64,000 nucleotides of DNA from Cymbidium sinense (Eukaryota; Streptophyta; Magnoliopsida; Asparagales; Orchidaceae): NCBI GenBank assembly GCA_021442155.1, contig CM038214.1:313441001-313505000 (forward strand), in the 5' to 3' direction. Below are positions 35,265 to 48,257 of this stretch, piece by piece; positions within the stretch are counted from its first letter, which is position 1; every line of letters begins with the position of its first letter. The notes beneath the pieces were generated by a model, which was not told where the DNA came from, did not search any database, and saw only the letters and a list, made by a program, of their open reading frames with translations. Position numbers and translations under genes: made by a program.

Positions 35265-35535
35265 GTTTAGGATTTAGGGTTTAGGGTTTAGGGTTTAGGG
35301 TTTAGGGATAAGGGTTAGGTTTTAGGTTTTAGGATTTAGGGTTTAGGGTTTAGGGTTTAGTGTTTATGCTTTAGTGTTTAGGGTTTAGTGTTTGGGTTTT
35401 AGGTTAGTTTAGGGTGTATGGTTTAGGGTTTATGGTTTTTAGGGTTTAGGATTTAGGTTTTTGGTTTAGGGTTTAGGTTTTTAGGGATTAGGGTTTAAGA
35501 TTTAGAGTTTTAAGGGTTTATTTTACTTTTAGGTT
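35265..35535 (-). repeat. TTTAGGG spacer
   Basis: Contains one of the better runs in the window, about five perfect heptamers at 35272-35307, directly beside the 5' end of E1. Confidence 0.9.
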
Positions 35536-36390
35536 TTTAAAGTAAATTGGTAGGTTTAAGTTTATTTAGTTCATTTAATTTATTTTTTAATTATTTTAGT
35601 TCATTTTATTTTTTATTTTTTATTTTTATTTAGGTTTATTTTTTCTTTTCAATTAGTTTAGTTTATTTATTTTAGGCTTATTTATTTTAGTTTGGGTTTT
35701 TTATTTTAGTTTATTTTTTAAATTTAGGTTTAGGTTTATCTTTTTGTTTGCTCAACTTTATTTTTATTTAATTTTTTTTGTTTAGGTTTTTTATTCTTAG
35801 GTTTAGGTTTAGGATTTTATTTTATTTTTTAGGTTTATGTTTTAGGATTATTTTTAGGTTATATTTTTTAGTTTAGGTTTAGGTTTATTCTTAATTTAAT
35901 TAATTTTATTTAGTGTAAGGATAGGTTTACTTTATTTTAGGTTTAGGTTGGGTTTTTATTTATTTTAGCTTAGTTTATTTTAGTTTAGGTTAAGTTCATT
36001 TTAATTTTTTTTATTTTAGGTTTAGGGATTTTTTAGTTTACGGTTTAGGTTTTATTTTTAATTTATTTTTAGGTTTATTTTTTAGGTTTATGTTTTTGTT
36101 TAGCTTTTATTTTATTTTATTTTAGGTTAATTTTATTTTTATTTTTTTTAGTTTTTATTTTATTTAGGTTTTTATTTTTAGGTTAATTTTATTTTTTTTA
36201 GTTTAGTCTAAGTTTTTATTTATTTTATTTTAGTTTAGTTTTTATTTTTATTTTATTTTATTTTTAGGTTTAGGTTTTTATTTTATTTTATTTATTTTAT
36301 TTTATTTAGGTTTAGGATTATTTATTTATTTTATTTTAAAGTTTTATTTAGTTTAGCTTAAGTTTTTTAGGTTTTTATGGTTTAGGGTTG
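35535..36390 (-). repeat. Satellite monomer, copy D6
   Basis: Boundary motif slightly worn (AAAGTAAATTGGTAGGTTTA at 35539). Standard order, ending GCTTAAGTTTTTTAGG near 36372. Confidence 0.75.
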
Positions 36391-36489
36391 AGGGTTGTAT
36401 GTTTTAGGTTTAGGGTTTAGGTTTTAGGGTTTAGGGTTCTGGGTTTAGGGTTTTATGGTATAGGGTTTATGGTTTAGGGTCAGGGTTTT

Positions 36490-37310
36490 TTTATTTTTTT
36501 TATTTTATTTAAATAAAGTAAACTATTAGGTTTATGTTTATTTAGTTTATTTTTAATTTAATTAAGTTTATTATATCTTTTATATTTATTTAGGTTTATT
36601 TTTATTTTTATTTAGTTTAGTTTATTTATTTTTATTTAGTTTAGTTTATTTATTTTTATTTTGGTTTTTAATTTTAGTTTATTTTTTTGGGTTTAGGTTT
36701 AAGTAAGTTTATTATTTAGTTTTTTATTTTTATTTTATTTTTTAGGTTTTGGTTTTATGTTTTATTTATAGGTTTAGGTTTAGGTTTTTATTAAATTTTT
36801 TAGGTTTAGGGTTTAAATTTTTATTTTAGGTTTATTTTTAAGTTTTATATTTTAATTTAGATTTAGGTTTATTTTTTGTTTACTTTATTTTACTTAGTTT
36901 AGGCTTAGGTTTAGGTTTAGTTTATTTTATTTTTTTTTTATTTTAGTTTATTATAGTTTAGGTTTAGGTTTATTTTAATTTTGTTTTAGGTTTAGCTTTT
37001 TTTTAGTTGAGGGTTTATGTTTTATTTTTATTTATTTTGTGCTTTATTTGTTAGGTTTAGGTTTTTATTTAGTTTTAATTTTAGGTTTATTTTATTTTTA
37101 TTTTACATTTAGGTTTTATTTTATTTTATTTTTTTATTTTTTAGTTAAGTTTATTTTTATTTTTTTTATTTTAGTTTAGTTTTTACTTTTTATTTTATTT
37201 TATTTTGGTTTAGGTTTAGGTTTTTATTTAGGTTTTTTATTTTAGTATAATTTTTTATTTTTAGGTTCTATTTAGTTTAGGTTTTGGTCTTAGCTTTTTA
37301 TGGTTTTGGG
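36490..37310 (-). repeat. Satellite monomer, copy D7
   Basis: Motif AAATAAAGTAAACTATTAGG at 36511-36530. A duplicated TTTAGTTTAGTTTATTTATT step occurs at about 36600-36655, and the copy ends at TTAGCTTTTTATGG. Confidence 0.75.
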
Positions 37311-37515
37311 TTTAGGGTTTAGGGTTTGAGGTTTAGGGTTTAGGGTTTAGGGTTTATGGTTTAGGATTTAGGGCTTAAAGTTTAGGGTTTAGGGTTTAGG
37401 ATTTTAGGGATTAGGATTTAGGATTTAGGGTTTAGTGTGTATGGTTTTTAGGGTTTAGGATTTAGGGTTTAGTAGGTTTAGGGTTTAGTTTTAGTTTAGT
37501 GTTTAGGGTATTTGG
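37310..37515 (-). repeat. TTTAGGG spacer
   Basis: Degenerate telomere-like units preceding the G6 poly(A) end. Nothing else is seen. Confidence 0.85.
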
Positions 37516-37986
37516 TTTTTTTTAACAGAAAAGAAATTTAGATTTGACATTTCTTCTTTTTTATTCCATCATCCAAGTAACACACCAAATTTTCTAAGAC
37601 ACAAGCGACAACCTAGATAAAAAATGAATAGTCATAGAGCAAATCAAAAACACTAGGTAATCAGAACCATCTCTACTATAAAGATAGAGTTCTATAAGGT
37701 CTAGATCAGATCGACCGTTCTTCAGTTTCTACAGTTCCAATTAGAACCACCTTGGCCTAGTGAGTAGCACGATCCACCATCACGTCCCCGATCTCTCTCT
37801 TCGCCTCCTCCACGGTTGTAACCTCCGTTGCTCCTCATAATCACCACCTGCTTCGATGACCTCCATATCCCAGATCCCTCACCACCATTGCGATAACCAT
37901 TGCCTCTGCCTTCGCCTCCATCATCAGATCTAAACTGAGCGTGTTTGACGGTGATGTTCCTGCCATCAAGGTTCTATCCATTCTTA
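37515..37986 (-). pseudogene. GRP retrocopy G6
   Basis: Poly(A) as T's at about 37516-37523, 3' UTR, a Gly-rich tail with several small deletions around 37830-37880 and the standard 5' junction at 37986. The RRM end reads NITVK-H-AQ, so the Gln is His. Confidence 0.8.
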
Positions 37987-38680
37987 GGGGTTAGGTTTAG
38001 GTTTAGGTTTATTAGGTTTTAGGGTTTAAGTTTATTTTTTTAAATTTATTTAGTTACTTTAGGTTTATGTTTAAGGTTTTGGGTTTAAGGTTTAGGGTTT
38101 TGTTTTAGGTTTCAGGGTTTAGGGTTTAGGGTTTTATGTTTTATGCTTTTTGGGTTTAGGGTTTAGGGTTAGGGTTTAGGATTTAGGGGTTAGTGTTTAG
38201 TGTTTAGGCTTTATGGTTTAGGGTTTTTAGGGTTTAGGGTTTAGGGTTTTAGCATTTAGGGTTTATAATTTAGCATTTAGTGTTTAGGGTTTAGAGTTTA
38301 GGGTTTAGGGTTTATAGTTTAGCATTTAGGGTTTAGTGTTTACGATTTATGGTTTAGGGTTTAGGATTTAGGGTTTACAGTTTAGGGTTTAGGGTTTAGG
38401 GTTGTAAAGGGTTTTAGGGTTTAGGGTTTACGGTTGAAAGGGGTTTTATGGTTCAGGGTTTAGGGTTAATTTATGGTTTAAGGTTTAGGGCTTATGGTTT
38501 TTTAGGGTTTGCTGTTTAGGGTTTATGGTTTTAGGGTTTAGGGTTTAAGGTTTATGGTATTTTAGGGTTTAAGGTTTAGGGTATAGGGTTGTAGGTTTAG
38601 GGTTTAAGGTGTAGGTTTTGAGGTTTAGGGTTTAAGGTTTAGGGTTTAGGTTTTAGGGTTTATGGTTTTTTTTAATAAAA
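37987..38680 (-). repeat. Long TTTAGGG spacer
   Basis: About 690 bases. It starts with the GRP upstream flank (38030-38065) and includes short repeated phrases (GGTTTAGCATTTAGGGTTTA at about 38265 and 38325). No gene is seen. Confidence 0.8.
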
Positions 38681-39425
38681 AATTAAGTGAACCAGCGAGT
38701 TTAAGTTTATTTAGTTTATTTTTTATTTATTATAGTTTATTTTATTTTTTTATTTTTATTTAGTTTAGCTTATTGATTTTAGGTTTATTTATTTAGTTTT
38801 TTATTTTAGTTTATTTTTTAAGTTTAGGTTTAGGTTTTAATTTATTTTTTAGTTTAGTTTTATTTTTATTTTAGTTTAGGTTTTATTTTTTATTATTAGG
38901 TTTAGGTTTAGGTTTTTATTTTATTTTTTTAGGTTTAGGGTTTTGGTTATTATTTTAGGTTTATTTTTAGGTTTAGGCTTAGGGTTATTTTGAGTTTATT
39001 TTACATTATTTAGTTTAAGTTTATGTTTAGTTTATTTTAGGTTTCAGTTTAGGTTTTATTTATTTTTGTTTAGTTTCTTTTAGTTTAGGTTTAGGTTTAT
39101 TTTTTGTTTTATTTTATTTTTATTTTTGGTTTTGGTTTTTTTAGTTTAGGGTTTATGTGTTATTTTTTATTTATCTCTAAGTTTATTTTTTAGGTTTATG
39201 TTTTTATTTAAATTCTATTTTATTTTATCTTAGGTTTATTTTTTTGATTTTAAGTTTACTTTTTATTTTAGTTAGGTTTTTTATTTTTAGGTTTATTTTA
39301 TTTTATTTAGTTTAGTTTAGGTTTTTATTTATTTGATTTTAGTTTTGTATTTATTTTCTATTTTATTTTATTTTTATGTTTAGGTTTAGGTTTTTATTTT
39401 ATTTTATTATTTAGGTTTAGGTTTT
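38680..39425 (-). repeat. Satellite monomer, copy D8
   Basis: Motif AATTAAGTGAACCAGCGAGT at 38681-38700. The last part is cut short by a return to TTTAGGG at about 39425. Confidence 0.7.
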
Positions 39426-39676
39426 AGGGTTTATGGTTTAGGGTTTATGGTTTTGGGCTTATAGGGTTTAGGGTTTAGGGTTAAATGTTTAGGGTTTATT
39501 GTTTAGGGTTTAGGGGTTTAGGGTTAAGGGTTTAAGGTTTAGGGTTTATGGTTTTTTTAATAGAGTTTAGGGTTTGGGGTTTAGGGTTTACGGTTAAGGG
39601 TTTAGGGTTTAAGGTCTTAAAGATTAGGGTTTAAGGTTTAGGGTTTAAGGTTTAAGGTTGTTTAGGGATTCTTTTT
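39425..39676 (-). repeat. TTTAGGG spacer
   Basis: Telomere-like units. At 39546-39555 TTTTTTTAATAGAG matches the last bases of a GRP retrocopy and is probably a small remnant. Confidence 0.75.
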
Positions 39677-41560
39677 TTGTAAAGTTATAATTTTATTACC
39701 ATAAAAGGAAAAGATACAATGTCCTTAAATGGGGTAAAGCTCTAAAATTCTACTGCTCTCAGAGCTACAAGAAACCTAAAGAGCTAAACCCCCAGTACAT
39801 TAGAAAAGAAAAAGAAAGAGCAAATACAATAGATAAAAGCATAAGAGAAAAAGACACAAAGTAAGACGAAAACAAATCCTAAGAACTATAAAAGGATGAG
39901 TCAGCAGTAGTTCATGATTCCTTTAAGAAAGTAAGATATGCAAGATCCATAGCAATAGCGCTGGGGTTGATTCAGTAATGACCATTCCATCTTTAAAGTT
40001 CCAACCTGTAAAACAAATCTGCAAAATCATACAAAGGCAAATGTCATAGCTAAAAAGGATAAGGATAAAGAGAGGAAAAGGAGAGAGCTAAGAAAGAGAA
40101 GGCGTTGGCTCAGTTAGGGTCATCTCAAGGAGCAACAATACATATGAGCATCCAAACTTCATAAAGAAGGCTTACAATCATATATAATGCTACTAACCAG
40201 AGAGAGGAGGTTAGTAACATCAAAGCCATCATAGCCAGCATACCTAATATAAGCGAACATCCAAGGCCAGTAGTCCGTAGAGTTCTAGATGCTGCATCAT
40301 TAAATAAAGAGCAACAAGCTAGCAACCATCTAGCAGCAAAACCACCAACCAAAAATCATAACAGACTAATCACAATAACCTAGAGAGAGGCTAGAATAAA
40401 GTCAGAACAACAACAATAGCCATTATCCAAATACCCATCCAAGCTTTAAACCAGGGAAAACTAGAACCAGTCATCAACAAGCACCAGACCAATGCCAATT
40501 AATAGAGAAATATCCAAGAAAACCAAGACAGGATCCCTCAAGCAAAAGTCCCAACAAATACCAGTCACCAAGCCAAATTAGGGTGAGCAACCACAAACGA
40601 CTAAACAACTTAGAAATGAAACCATCAACTGAAGGAAACATAAGCTGTAGCTAGTACAAATCAGCAGAAGATAAAACAGCAACACAGAAGTGGGCCAAAG
40701 GTAACTACCAACCACCAGAAACCAAAAAATCTGATCCAAAATGATCAATAAAGGTTCGGCAAGCACAGCAAAAGGCTCCACCAAATTGTCTAATAAGAAT
40801 GAAAAGACCAACAAGGAAAAAAATCAACCAACCAAGATTCCAGGGACAATTAAAACTCCTCCAACCAAACTAGCTAAGTAAAACAGCCATAAGGTAACCA
40901 TCAGAGAACAACCCATCATAAGTAACCAACAAAAGAAAAGCAAAAAACCAACAAAGAAACACATAACAGAGGTCCAAAAAAAACACAACCACCATAGAAA
41001 GGCAACAGAACCAGCTAGCTAGGACTAGCCAAAAAACCAAACTTCCCTAGTAATAAAGACTAACCTAACATGAAGCATAATAACAACACAAAACGTGTTG
41101 CAAGGAATGCACCCAATAGAGGCTAATCCCAGGAGAATAACCTAACATAAAACCAAGGCAAAAGAAGTATCCAGCAATAAATAATAAGGAATTGGGAGGC
41201 AACCCCCAAAAAAGAAGGCAGGAAACTCTCTAAAAGAAGGCCTAGAATAGTAACAACCAATAGTAATTCCAACTAGGAAGGCCACCCATCCAACCATGAA
41301 AAGCAAGCAAAAAGTAATTCGAGTTGAAGAGGAGAGCTAACAAATGAACTAGTGCAAAAAACAAAATAAAGCTAGAGAAGAAACAATATCATCCACCAGC
41401 AACCAGAGTAATAAGGTAGAGAAGACAACATCCACCAGGCCAAAAAAATCAAGCCAACTAAGGTTGGAAAAATAAGAACCACCACGTAGCAACCACTAGG
41501 CCAAACCAAAAGTAATAGGACACAAACATAACCTAGCTTAGGTCAAAAAATGAAAAGAAG
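39677..41560 (-). mobile_element. Element E, copy E2 (longest copy)
   Basis: About 1.88 kb, taken as the reference length. The minus-strand 5' end is CTTCTTTTCATTTTTTGACC and the 3' end TATGGTAATAAAATTATAAC plus an A run. Two minus frames are worth noting. 40125-40352 (75 residues, ends VWMLICIVAP) is similar in E1, E3 and E4. 40578-40814 (78 residues, with EPFAVLAEPLLI and LQLMVSFLSCLV) is close to 50225-50473 in E4. Both are hydrophobic with no known domain that I recognise. Conservation between young copies alone does not show they are genes. Confidence 0.65.
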
Positions 41561-41930
41561 TTTAGGGTTTAGGGTTTAGGGCTTATGGTTTAGGGTTTAG
41601 GGTTTAGGGTTTAGGATTTAGTGTTTAGGCTTTAGGGTTTGTGATTTTGAGGTTAAGGGTTTAGGGTTTTGGGTTTTGGGTTTAAAGTTTAGGGTTTAGG
41701 GTTTAGGGTTTAGGGTTGTAGGGTTTACAATTTTGGGTTTAGGGTTTAGGGTTAGTTTAAGATTTAGGGTTTAGGGTTTACGATTTAGGGTTTAGGGTTT
41801 AGGGTTTAGTGTTTAGGATTTAAAATTTTTTTGGTTTTAGGGTTTAAGGTTTAGGGTTTTAGGGTTTAGGGTTTAAGGTTTAGGGTTTTTTAGGGTTTAA
41901 TGTTTAGGGCTTACGGTTTAGGGTTTTTTT
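41561..41930 (-). repeat. TTTAGGG spacer
   Basis: Telomere-like units, including runs of 3-4 heptamers at about 41695-41715 and 41790-41812. No gene is seen. Confidence 0.85.
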
Positions 41931-42605
41931 AAAAAAATATTGTAAACTGATATGTTTAAGTTTATTTAGTTTATTTTTTATTATTTTAGTTTATTTTAAT
42001 TTCTTATTTTTATTTAGGTTTATTTTTAATTTTTATTTAGTTTAGTTTATTTATTTTAGTTTAGGTTTTTCATTTTAGTTTATTTGTAAGGTTTAGTTTT
42101 AAGTTTATGTATTTTTTTAGTTTAGTTTTACTTTTATTTTATTTTTTAGTTTTAGGTTTAGTTTTTTATTTCTAGGTTTAGGCTTAGATTTTATTTTATT
42201 TTTAGGTTTAAGTTTTAGAATTTTATTTTAGGTTTATTTTAGGTTGTTTAGTTTAGGGTTTAGGTTTATTTTTTTATATATTTTAAGTTTACTTTTAGGT
42301 TTAGGTTTTATTTAGTTTATTTTTTATTTTATTTTAGGTTTATGTTATTTTTATTTTATGTTTAGTTTATATTTTATTTAAGTTTTTTATTTTTTGGTTT
42401 ATTTTATTTTTTTAGTTTAGTTTAGGTTTTTATTTATTTTATGTTACTTCAATTTTTAATTTTGATTTTATTTTATTTTTAGGTTTAGGCTTAGGTTTAA
42501 GTTTTAGTTTAGGTTTTTTTTTTTATTTAGTTTTAGGTTTTTTTATTTATTTTATTTTTAGTTTTTATTTAGTTTAGGTTAAGGTTTTTCAATTTTTAGG
42601 CTTTA
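41930..42605 (-). repeat. Satellite monomer, copy D9, internally deleted
   Basis: Worn motif TATTGTAAACTGATATGTTT at 41938. A jump at about 42245-42290 removes roughly a quarter of the monomer. Confidence 0.65.
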
Positions 42606-42795
42606 GGGTTTAGGGTTTAGGGTTTTAGGTTTTAGGGTTTAGGGTTTAGGGTTTACGGTTAAGGGTTTAGGGTTTTAGAGTTTAGGGATCAGGGATTAGA
42701 GTTAGGTTTAGGGTTTAGGGTTTACGGTTAAGGATTTAGGGTTTTAGGGTTTAGGGTTTAAAGTTAGTTTTAGGGATTAGGGTTTTCGGTTAAGA
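42605..42795 (-). repeat. TTTAGGG spacer
   Basis: A short phrase (GGTTTACGGTTAAGGGTTTA) is repeated at about 42652 and 42719, a local duplication. Confidence 0.75.
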
Positions 42796-43205
42796 TTTAT
42801 TTTTTTATTTTTTTTATTTTTTAATATTTTTATTTTTTTAAAATTAAGTAAAGTAGTAGGTTTAGATTTATTTAATTTATTTAGTTTATTTTATATTTTA
42901 CTTTTATTTAAATTTATTTTTATTTTTTATTTAGCTTAGTTTATTTATTCTAGGATCATTTATTTTAGCTTAGGTTTTTTATTTTAGTTTATTTTAAGGT
43001 TTAAGTTTAACTTTAGATTTTTTTTAGTTTAGTTTTATTTTTTATTTATTTTTTATTTTTCGGTTTAGGTTTGGGTTTTTATTATATTTTTTTAGGTTTA
43101 GGTTTAGGTTTATGTTTTAGTTTAGGTTTTTAAATTTTTTTATAGTTACATTTTTTATTTATTTTATTTTTTGGTTTTATTTAGTTTAGGTTTAGATTTT
43201 TAGGA
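42795..43205 (-). repeat. Satellite monomer fragment, copy D10
   Basis: Motif AAATTAAGTAAAGTAGTAGG at 42841. Only the first and last parts of the monomer remain. Confidence 0.65.
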
Positions 43206-43370
43206 TTTTAGGGTTTAGGGTTTAGGGTTTTGGGATTAGGGTTTAGGGTTTATGGTTTATGGTGGTTGGTTTTAGGGTCTAGGCTTTAGGGTTTAGGGTG
43301 TAGGGTTTAGGGTTTAAAGTTTTAAGATTTAGGGTTAGTTTTAGGGTTTAGGGTTTAGGATTAGGGTTTT
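43205..43370 (-). repeat. TTTAGGG spacer
   Basis: Degenerate telomere-like units only. Confidence 0.8.
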
Positions 43371-44215
43371 TATTTTTATTTTATTTTTTCTATTTTATTA
43401 TTATTCTTAAATTCAGTAAAGTGGTAGGTTTAGGTTTATTTATTTTATTTAGTTTATTTTTATTTTATTTAGTTTAATTTTTTTTTGTTCAAGTTTATTT
43501 TTATTTTTATTTAATTTCGTTTATTTATTTTAAGTTTATTTATTTTAGTTTAGGTTTTTTATTTTAGTTTATTTTTTAAATTTAGTTTTATTTTTTAGTT
43601 TAGTTTTATTTTTATTTTATTATTTAGGTTTAGGTTTATGTTTTTTATTTTATTTATTTATGTTCTTTTATTTTATCTATTTCTATTTAGGTTTTAGGTT
43701 TTTATTTTAGGTTTATTTTATGGTTTAATTTTTTAGTTCAGGTTTAGGTTTATTTTTAGTTTATTTTATTTTATTTAGTTTAGGTTTAGGTTTAGGTTTA
43801 GGTTTTATTTATTTTAGTTTATTTTATTTTAGTTTAGGTTTAGGTTTATTTTATTTTTATTTTAGGTTTAGATTTTTTTTAGTTTAGGGTTTAGGATTTC
43901 TTTTTCATTTATTTTTAGGTTTTATTTTTAGGTTTATTTTTTAGGTGTAGGTTTTTATTAAGTTGTTACTTTATTTTTATTTTAGGTTTAGTTTTTTTAT
44001 TTAGGTTTTATATTTTTTAGATTAGTTTAAGTTTTTATTTATTTTATTTTAGTTTAATTTTTTTTTTCTTTTTAGGTTTATGATTAGGTTTAGGCTTAGG
44101 ATTAAGTTTAGGTTTTCATTTTATTTTATTTTGGTTTAGGTTTATTTATTTATTTTATTTTTAGGCTTTATTTAGTTTAGGTAAAGGTTTAGGTTTTTAG
44201 CTTTTTAGAGTTTAG
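43370..44215 (-). repeat. Satellite monomer, copy D11
   Basis: Motif AAATTCAGTAAAGTGGTAGG at 43409. Full-length and in standard order, ending GGTTTAGGTTTTTAGCTTTT at about 44208. Confidence 0.75.
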
Positions 44216-44519
44216 GGTTTAGGGTTTAGGGTTTAAGGTTAGTTTAGTGTTTTGGGTTTAGGGTTTATGGTTTAGGGTTTAGGTTTTAGGGTTTAGGGTT
44301 TAAGGTTTTAGTGTTTAGGGTTTAAAGTTTAGGGTTTAGGGTTTATAGTTTAGGGTTTAGGTTTTAGGGTTTAGGGTTTAGGGTTTAGGGTTTTAGGGTT
44401 TAGGGTTGAGGGTTTAGGGTTAATAGTTTTTAGGGTTTTGGGTTTTGGGTCTAGGATTTAGGGTTTAGCTTTTAAGTTTAGGGTTAAGGTTTTAGCTTAG
44501 GGTTTAAGGTTTTAGTTAG
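44215..44519 (-). repeat. TTTAGGG spacer
   Basis: Telomere-like units with a run of about four heptamers at 44367-44392. No gene is seen. Confidence 0.85.
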
Positions 44520-44981
44520 TTTTTTTAATAGAGAACAAATTCAGATTTATCATTTCTTCTTTTCAATTTCATCAACTAAGTAACAGACCACATTTTCAAA
44601 GACACAAGTGACAACATAGATAAAAAATGAGTACGCATAGAGAAAATAAAAAACCCTAGATAACTAGAAATTTCTCTACTATAAAGACAGTTCCATAAGC
44701 AACAGATCAGTTCGACCGTTCTTCAGTTTCTCTAGTTCACATCGAAACCACCCCGGACTCTTAAGTAGCGGGATCCACCATCATATCCCTGATCTCTCCC
44801 TCCACCACCACGGATGTATCCTCCATCGTTCCTCCCGCCTCCATAACAACCACTGCTCTGACCACCACCTCCAGATCCCCCACCACCGCTGTGATAATAG
44901 CCGACTCCGCCTCAACCGCCAGATCTAGACTAAGCCTAGTTGACAGTGATGCTCCTGTCATCAAGGTTCTGCCCATTCTTA
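44519..44981 (-). pseudogene. GRP retrocopy G7
   Basis: Poly(A) as T's at about 44520-44526, UTR, a Gly-rich tail lacking one GGY block, and the standard 5' junction. In the GRP frame VN is followed by TAG, as in G2 and G10. The shifted frame 44761-44976 begins MGRTLMTG. Confidence 0.85.
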
Positions 44982-45150
44982 GGGTTTAGGTTTAGGTTTT
45001 AGTTTATTAAATTTTAGGTTTTAGGTTTATTTTTTAATTTATTTAGTTACTTTAGGTTTAGGTTTAGGGTTTGGGGTTTAGGGTTTATGGTTTAGGATTA
45101 GGGTTTAGGGCTTAAAGTTTAGGGTTTAGGGTTTTTGGTTTAGGGTTTTT
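44982..45150 (-). repeat. GRP upstream flank and TTTAGGG spacer
   Basis: The AATTTATTTAGTTACTTTAG flank is at about 45037-45056, then telomere-like units up to E3. Confidence 0.75.
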
Positions 45151-46307
45151 TTTTGGGAAAGTTAGAATTTAATTACCATAAAAGGAAAAGATACAATATA
45201 CTTAAAAGGGGTAAAACTCTAAAATTCTACTGTTCTCGGAGGTATAAGAAACCTAAAGAGCTAAACTCTCATCTAAGTACCTTAGAAAAAGAAAAGAAAA
45301 TAAAAGAGCAAATAGAATAGCGAAAAAGCATAACAGAAAAAGACACAAAGTAAGACAAAAACAAATCTTGAAAATAATAAAAAAATGAGTCAGCAGGAGT
45401 TCATGATATCTTTGAGAAAGCAATATAAGAAAGATCCATAGTAATAACACTTAGGTTGACTGAGTAATAACCATTCCCTCTGTAAAGTTCCAACCTGTAA
45501 AAGAAATCTATAAAAACAAGAAAAAAATTCATAGCTAAAAGGATCTGAATAAAAGAGGGAGAAAGAGAATGCTCAGTGGATCATCGAGAAATAATACATA
45601 TGAGCATCCAAACTTTATAAAGAATGGTTACAATCATTTGTAATGCTACCAACCCAAGAGAAGAGGTGAGTAACATCAAAGCCATCATAGCTAGCATATC
45701 TAATTCAAGCAAATATCATAGGCCAATAGTCTGTAGAGTTCCAGATCCTATACCATTAAAGAAAGAGCAATCGGCCAGCAACCAGCTAGCAGCCAAATCA
45801 CCAAACAAGAACTACAGTAGACTAATCATAATAACCCAGAGAGAGGCTAGAACAATGTCAGAACACTAGCAACAACCATTATCCAAATACCCATCCAAGC
45901 ACCAAACCAAGGAAAACTAGAACATGCCATCAGCAACCACCAGGCCAATGTTAATTAATAGAGAAACAACCAACAAACCAAGATAGGAGACCTCAAGCCA
46001 AAGTCCCAACAAGTAGTAGTCACCAAGACAAACTAGGGTGAGCAACCATAAATGACTAAAGAGCTTAGAAATGAAATAATCAACCAGCAAAGAGTAATTT
46101 ATGTTCAAGAGGAGAGCCAACAAACCAACCAATGCAAAAAATAGAATAAAGGTAGAGAAAAATTATCTCATCCACCAGTAACCAGAATAATAAGGCAGAG
46201 AAGATAACAACCACAAAGCTGAAAACAAGCGTGGAAGAAAGTAGCAACCATGGCCCCAGCAACATGTCAAAAACATAACCCAACTCAAGCCAAAAAGAGA
46301 AAATAAG
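45150..46307 (-). mobile_element. Element E, copy E3, internally deleted
   Basis: Keeps both ends (poly(A) side TATGGTAATTAAATTCTAAC at about 45165-45182; 5' side CTTATTTTCTCTTTTTGGC at 46307) but lacks about 0.7 kb of the middle, with a join near 46080. The hydrophobic stretch MLAMMALMLLTSSL can be read on the minus strand at about 45660-45700. Confidence 0.65.
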
Positions 46308-46512
46308 TTTAGGGTTTTGGGTTTAGGATTTTGTGTTTAGGCTTTAGGGTTTAGGGTTTAAGGTTGTAGGGTTTTTGGTTTTCGATTTTGGGTTTAGGAT
46401 TTAGGGTTGTACGGGGGTTTAGGGTTTAGAGTTAGTTTAGGGTTTAGGGTTTAAGGTTTAGGGGTTTTTTGGGTTTAGGGTTTAGGGTTTAGGGTTTATT
46501 TTAGGTTTAGGG
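46308..46512 (-). repeat. TTTAGGG spacer
   Basis: Telomere-like units directly beside the E3 5' end. Confidence 0.8.
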
Positions 46513-47320
46513 TTTTTTTGGTTAAAATAAGTAAACTGGTAGGTTTAGGTTTATTTAGTTTCTTTTTTATTTATTTTAGTTTCTTTTAATTTTTATTTTT
46601 TATTTTTATTTAGGTTTATTTTTTTATTTAGTTTAGTTTGTTTATTTTAGTTTAGCTTTTTAATTTTAGTTTATTTTGTATGTTTAGGTTTAGGATATGT
46701 TTAATTTTTAGTTTAGTTTTATTTTATTTTATATTAGGTTTTGGCTTTATTTTTGTATTTTGAGGTTTAGGTATAGGTTTTTTTTTTTTTTTTAGGTTTA
46801 GGTTTTAGGTTTTTATTTTAGGTTTATTTTTAGGTTTTATTTTCTTAGTTTAGGTTTAGGTTTTATTTTTAGTTTATTTTATTTAATTTAGTTTAGGGTT
46901 TAGGTTTAGGTTTTATTTATTTTATTTTAGTTTAGGTTTAGGTTTATTTTATTTTATTTATTTAGGTTTAATTTTTTTTTTTAGTTTAGGGCCTAGGTTT
47001 TATTTTTTATTTATTTTTACTTTTATATTTTAGGTTTAGGTTTTTATTTTATTTTACATTTTATTTTAATTTTATTTAAGTTTCTTATTTTTAAGTTTAT
47101 TCTATTTTTTAATTTACTTTACGTTTTTATTTATTTTGTTTTAATTTAGTTTTTATTTTTAGCTTATTTTATTTTAAGGTTTAGATTTACGTTTAGGTTT
47201 AGGTTTTAGTTTAGGTTTTTATTTCATTTTAATTTTTTAATATATTTAGGTTTAGGTTTTTTTATTTATTTTATTTTTAGGTTTTATTTAGTTTAGGTTT
47301 AGATTTTTAGGTTTTTAGGG
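46512..47320 (-). repeat. Satellite monomer, copy D12
   Basis: Motif AAATAAGTAAACTGGTAGGT at 46515-46534. Standard order, ending GGTTTAGATTTTTAGG. Confidence 0.75.
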
Positions 47321-47404
47321 TTTGGTGTTTAAGGTTTAAGCTTTAGGGTTTGGTGTTTAGGGTTTAGGATTTAGGATTGTAGGTTTTAGGGTTTAGGGTT
47401 AGGG

Positions 47405-48257
47405 GATTTTTTATTTTTATTTTTCTTTTTTTATTTTTTTATTTTTTTTTATTTTTATTTTTTTAAATTAAGTAAACTCTTAGTTTAGGTTTAATTAGTC
47501 TATTTAGTTTTTTTTGTTTGTTTTGGTTTATTTTATTTTTTATTTTTATTTAGGTTTATTTTTATTTCTATTTAGTTTAGTTTATTTATTTAAGGTTGTT
47601 TTATTTTAATTTAGGTTTTTTATTTTAGTTTATTTTTTAGGTTTAGTTTTAGGTTTAGGTTTATTTTTTAGTTTAGTTTTATTTTGTAGGTTTAAGTTTT
47701 ATTTCTTATTTTTAGGTTTAGGTTTCGGTTTTTAATTTATTCTTTTAGGTTTAGGTTTTGGGTTTTTAATTTAGGTTTATTTTAAGGTTTTATTTTTTAG
47801 TTTAGGTTTAGATTTATTTTTAGTTTATTTTATTTTATTTAGTTTAGGTTTAGGTTTAGGTTTTATGTATTTTAGTTTAGCTTTAGGTTTATTTTATTTT
47901 TATTTTATGTTTAGGGTTTAAGTTTTATTTATTACTTATTTTTGGGTTTTATTTCTAGGTTTATTTTTTAGATTTACGTTTTCATTTAGTTTTTATTTTA
48001 TTTTATTTTTATTTTAGGGTTAGTTTTTATTTTAATTTGATCTTTAATTTTTTTTGTTTAGTGTAGGTTATTATTTATTTTATTTTAGTTTAATTTTATT
48101 TTTTTATTTTATTTTTTTTAGGTTTAGGTTTAGGTTTAGGTTTTGGTTTAGGTTTTTATTTTATTTTATTTTATTTTATTTTTAGTAGCATTTTTATTTA
48201 TTTTAATATTATGTTTTATTTAGTTTAGGTTTAGGTTTTTATCTTTTTAGGGTTAGA
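47405..48257 (-). repeat. Satellite monomer, copy D13
   Basis: Preceded by a T-rich run and motif AAATTAAGTAAACTCTTAGT at 47465. Standard order, ending TAGGTTTTTATCTTTTTAGG. Confidence 0.75.
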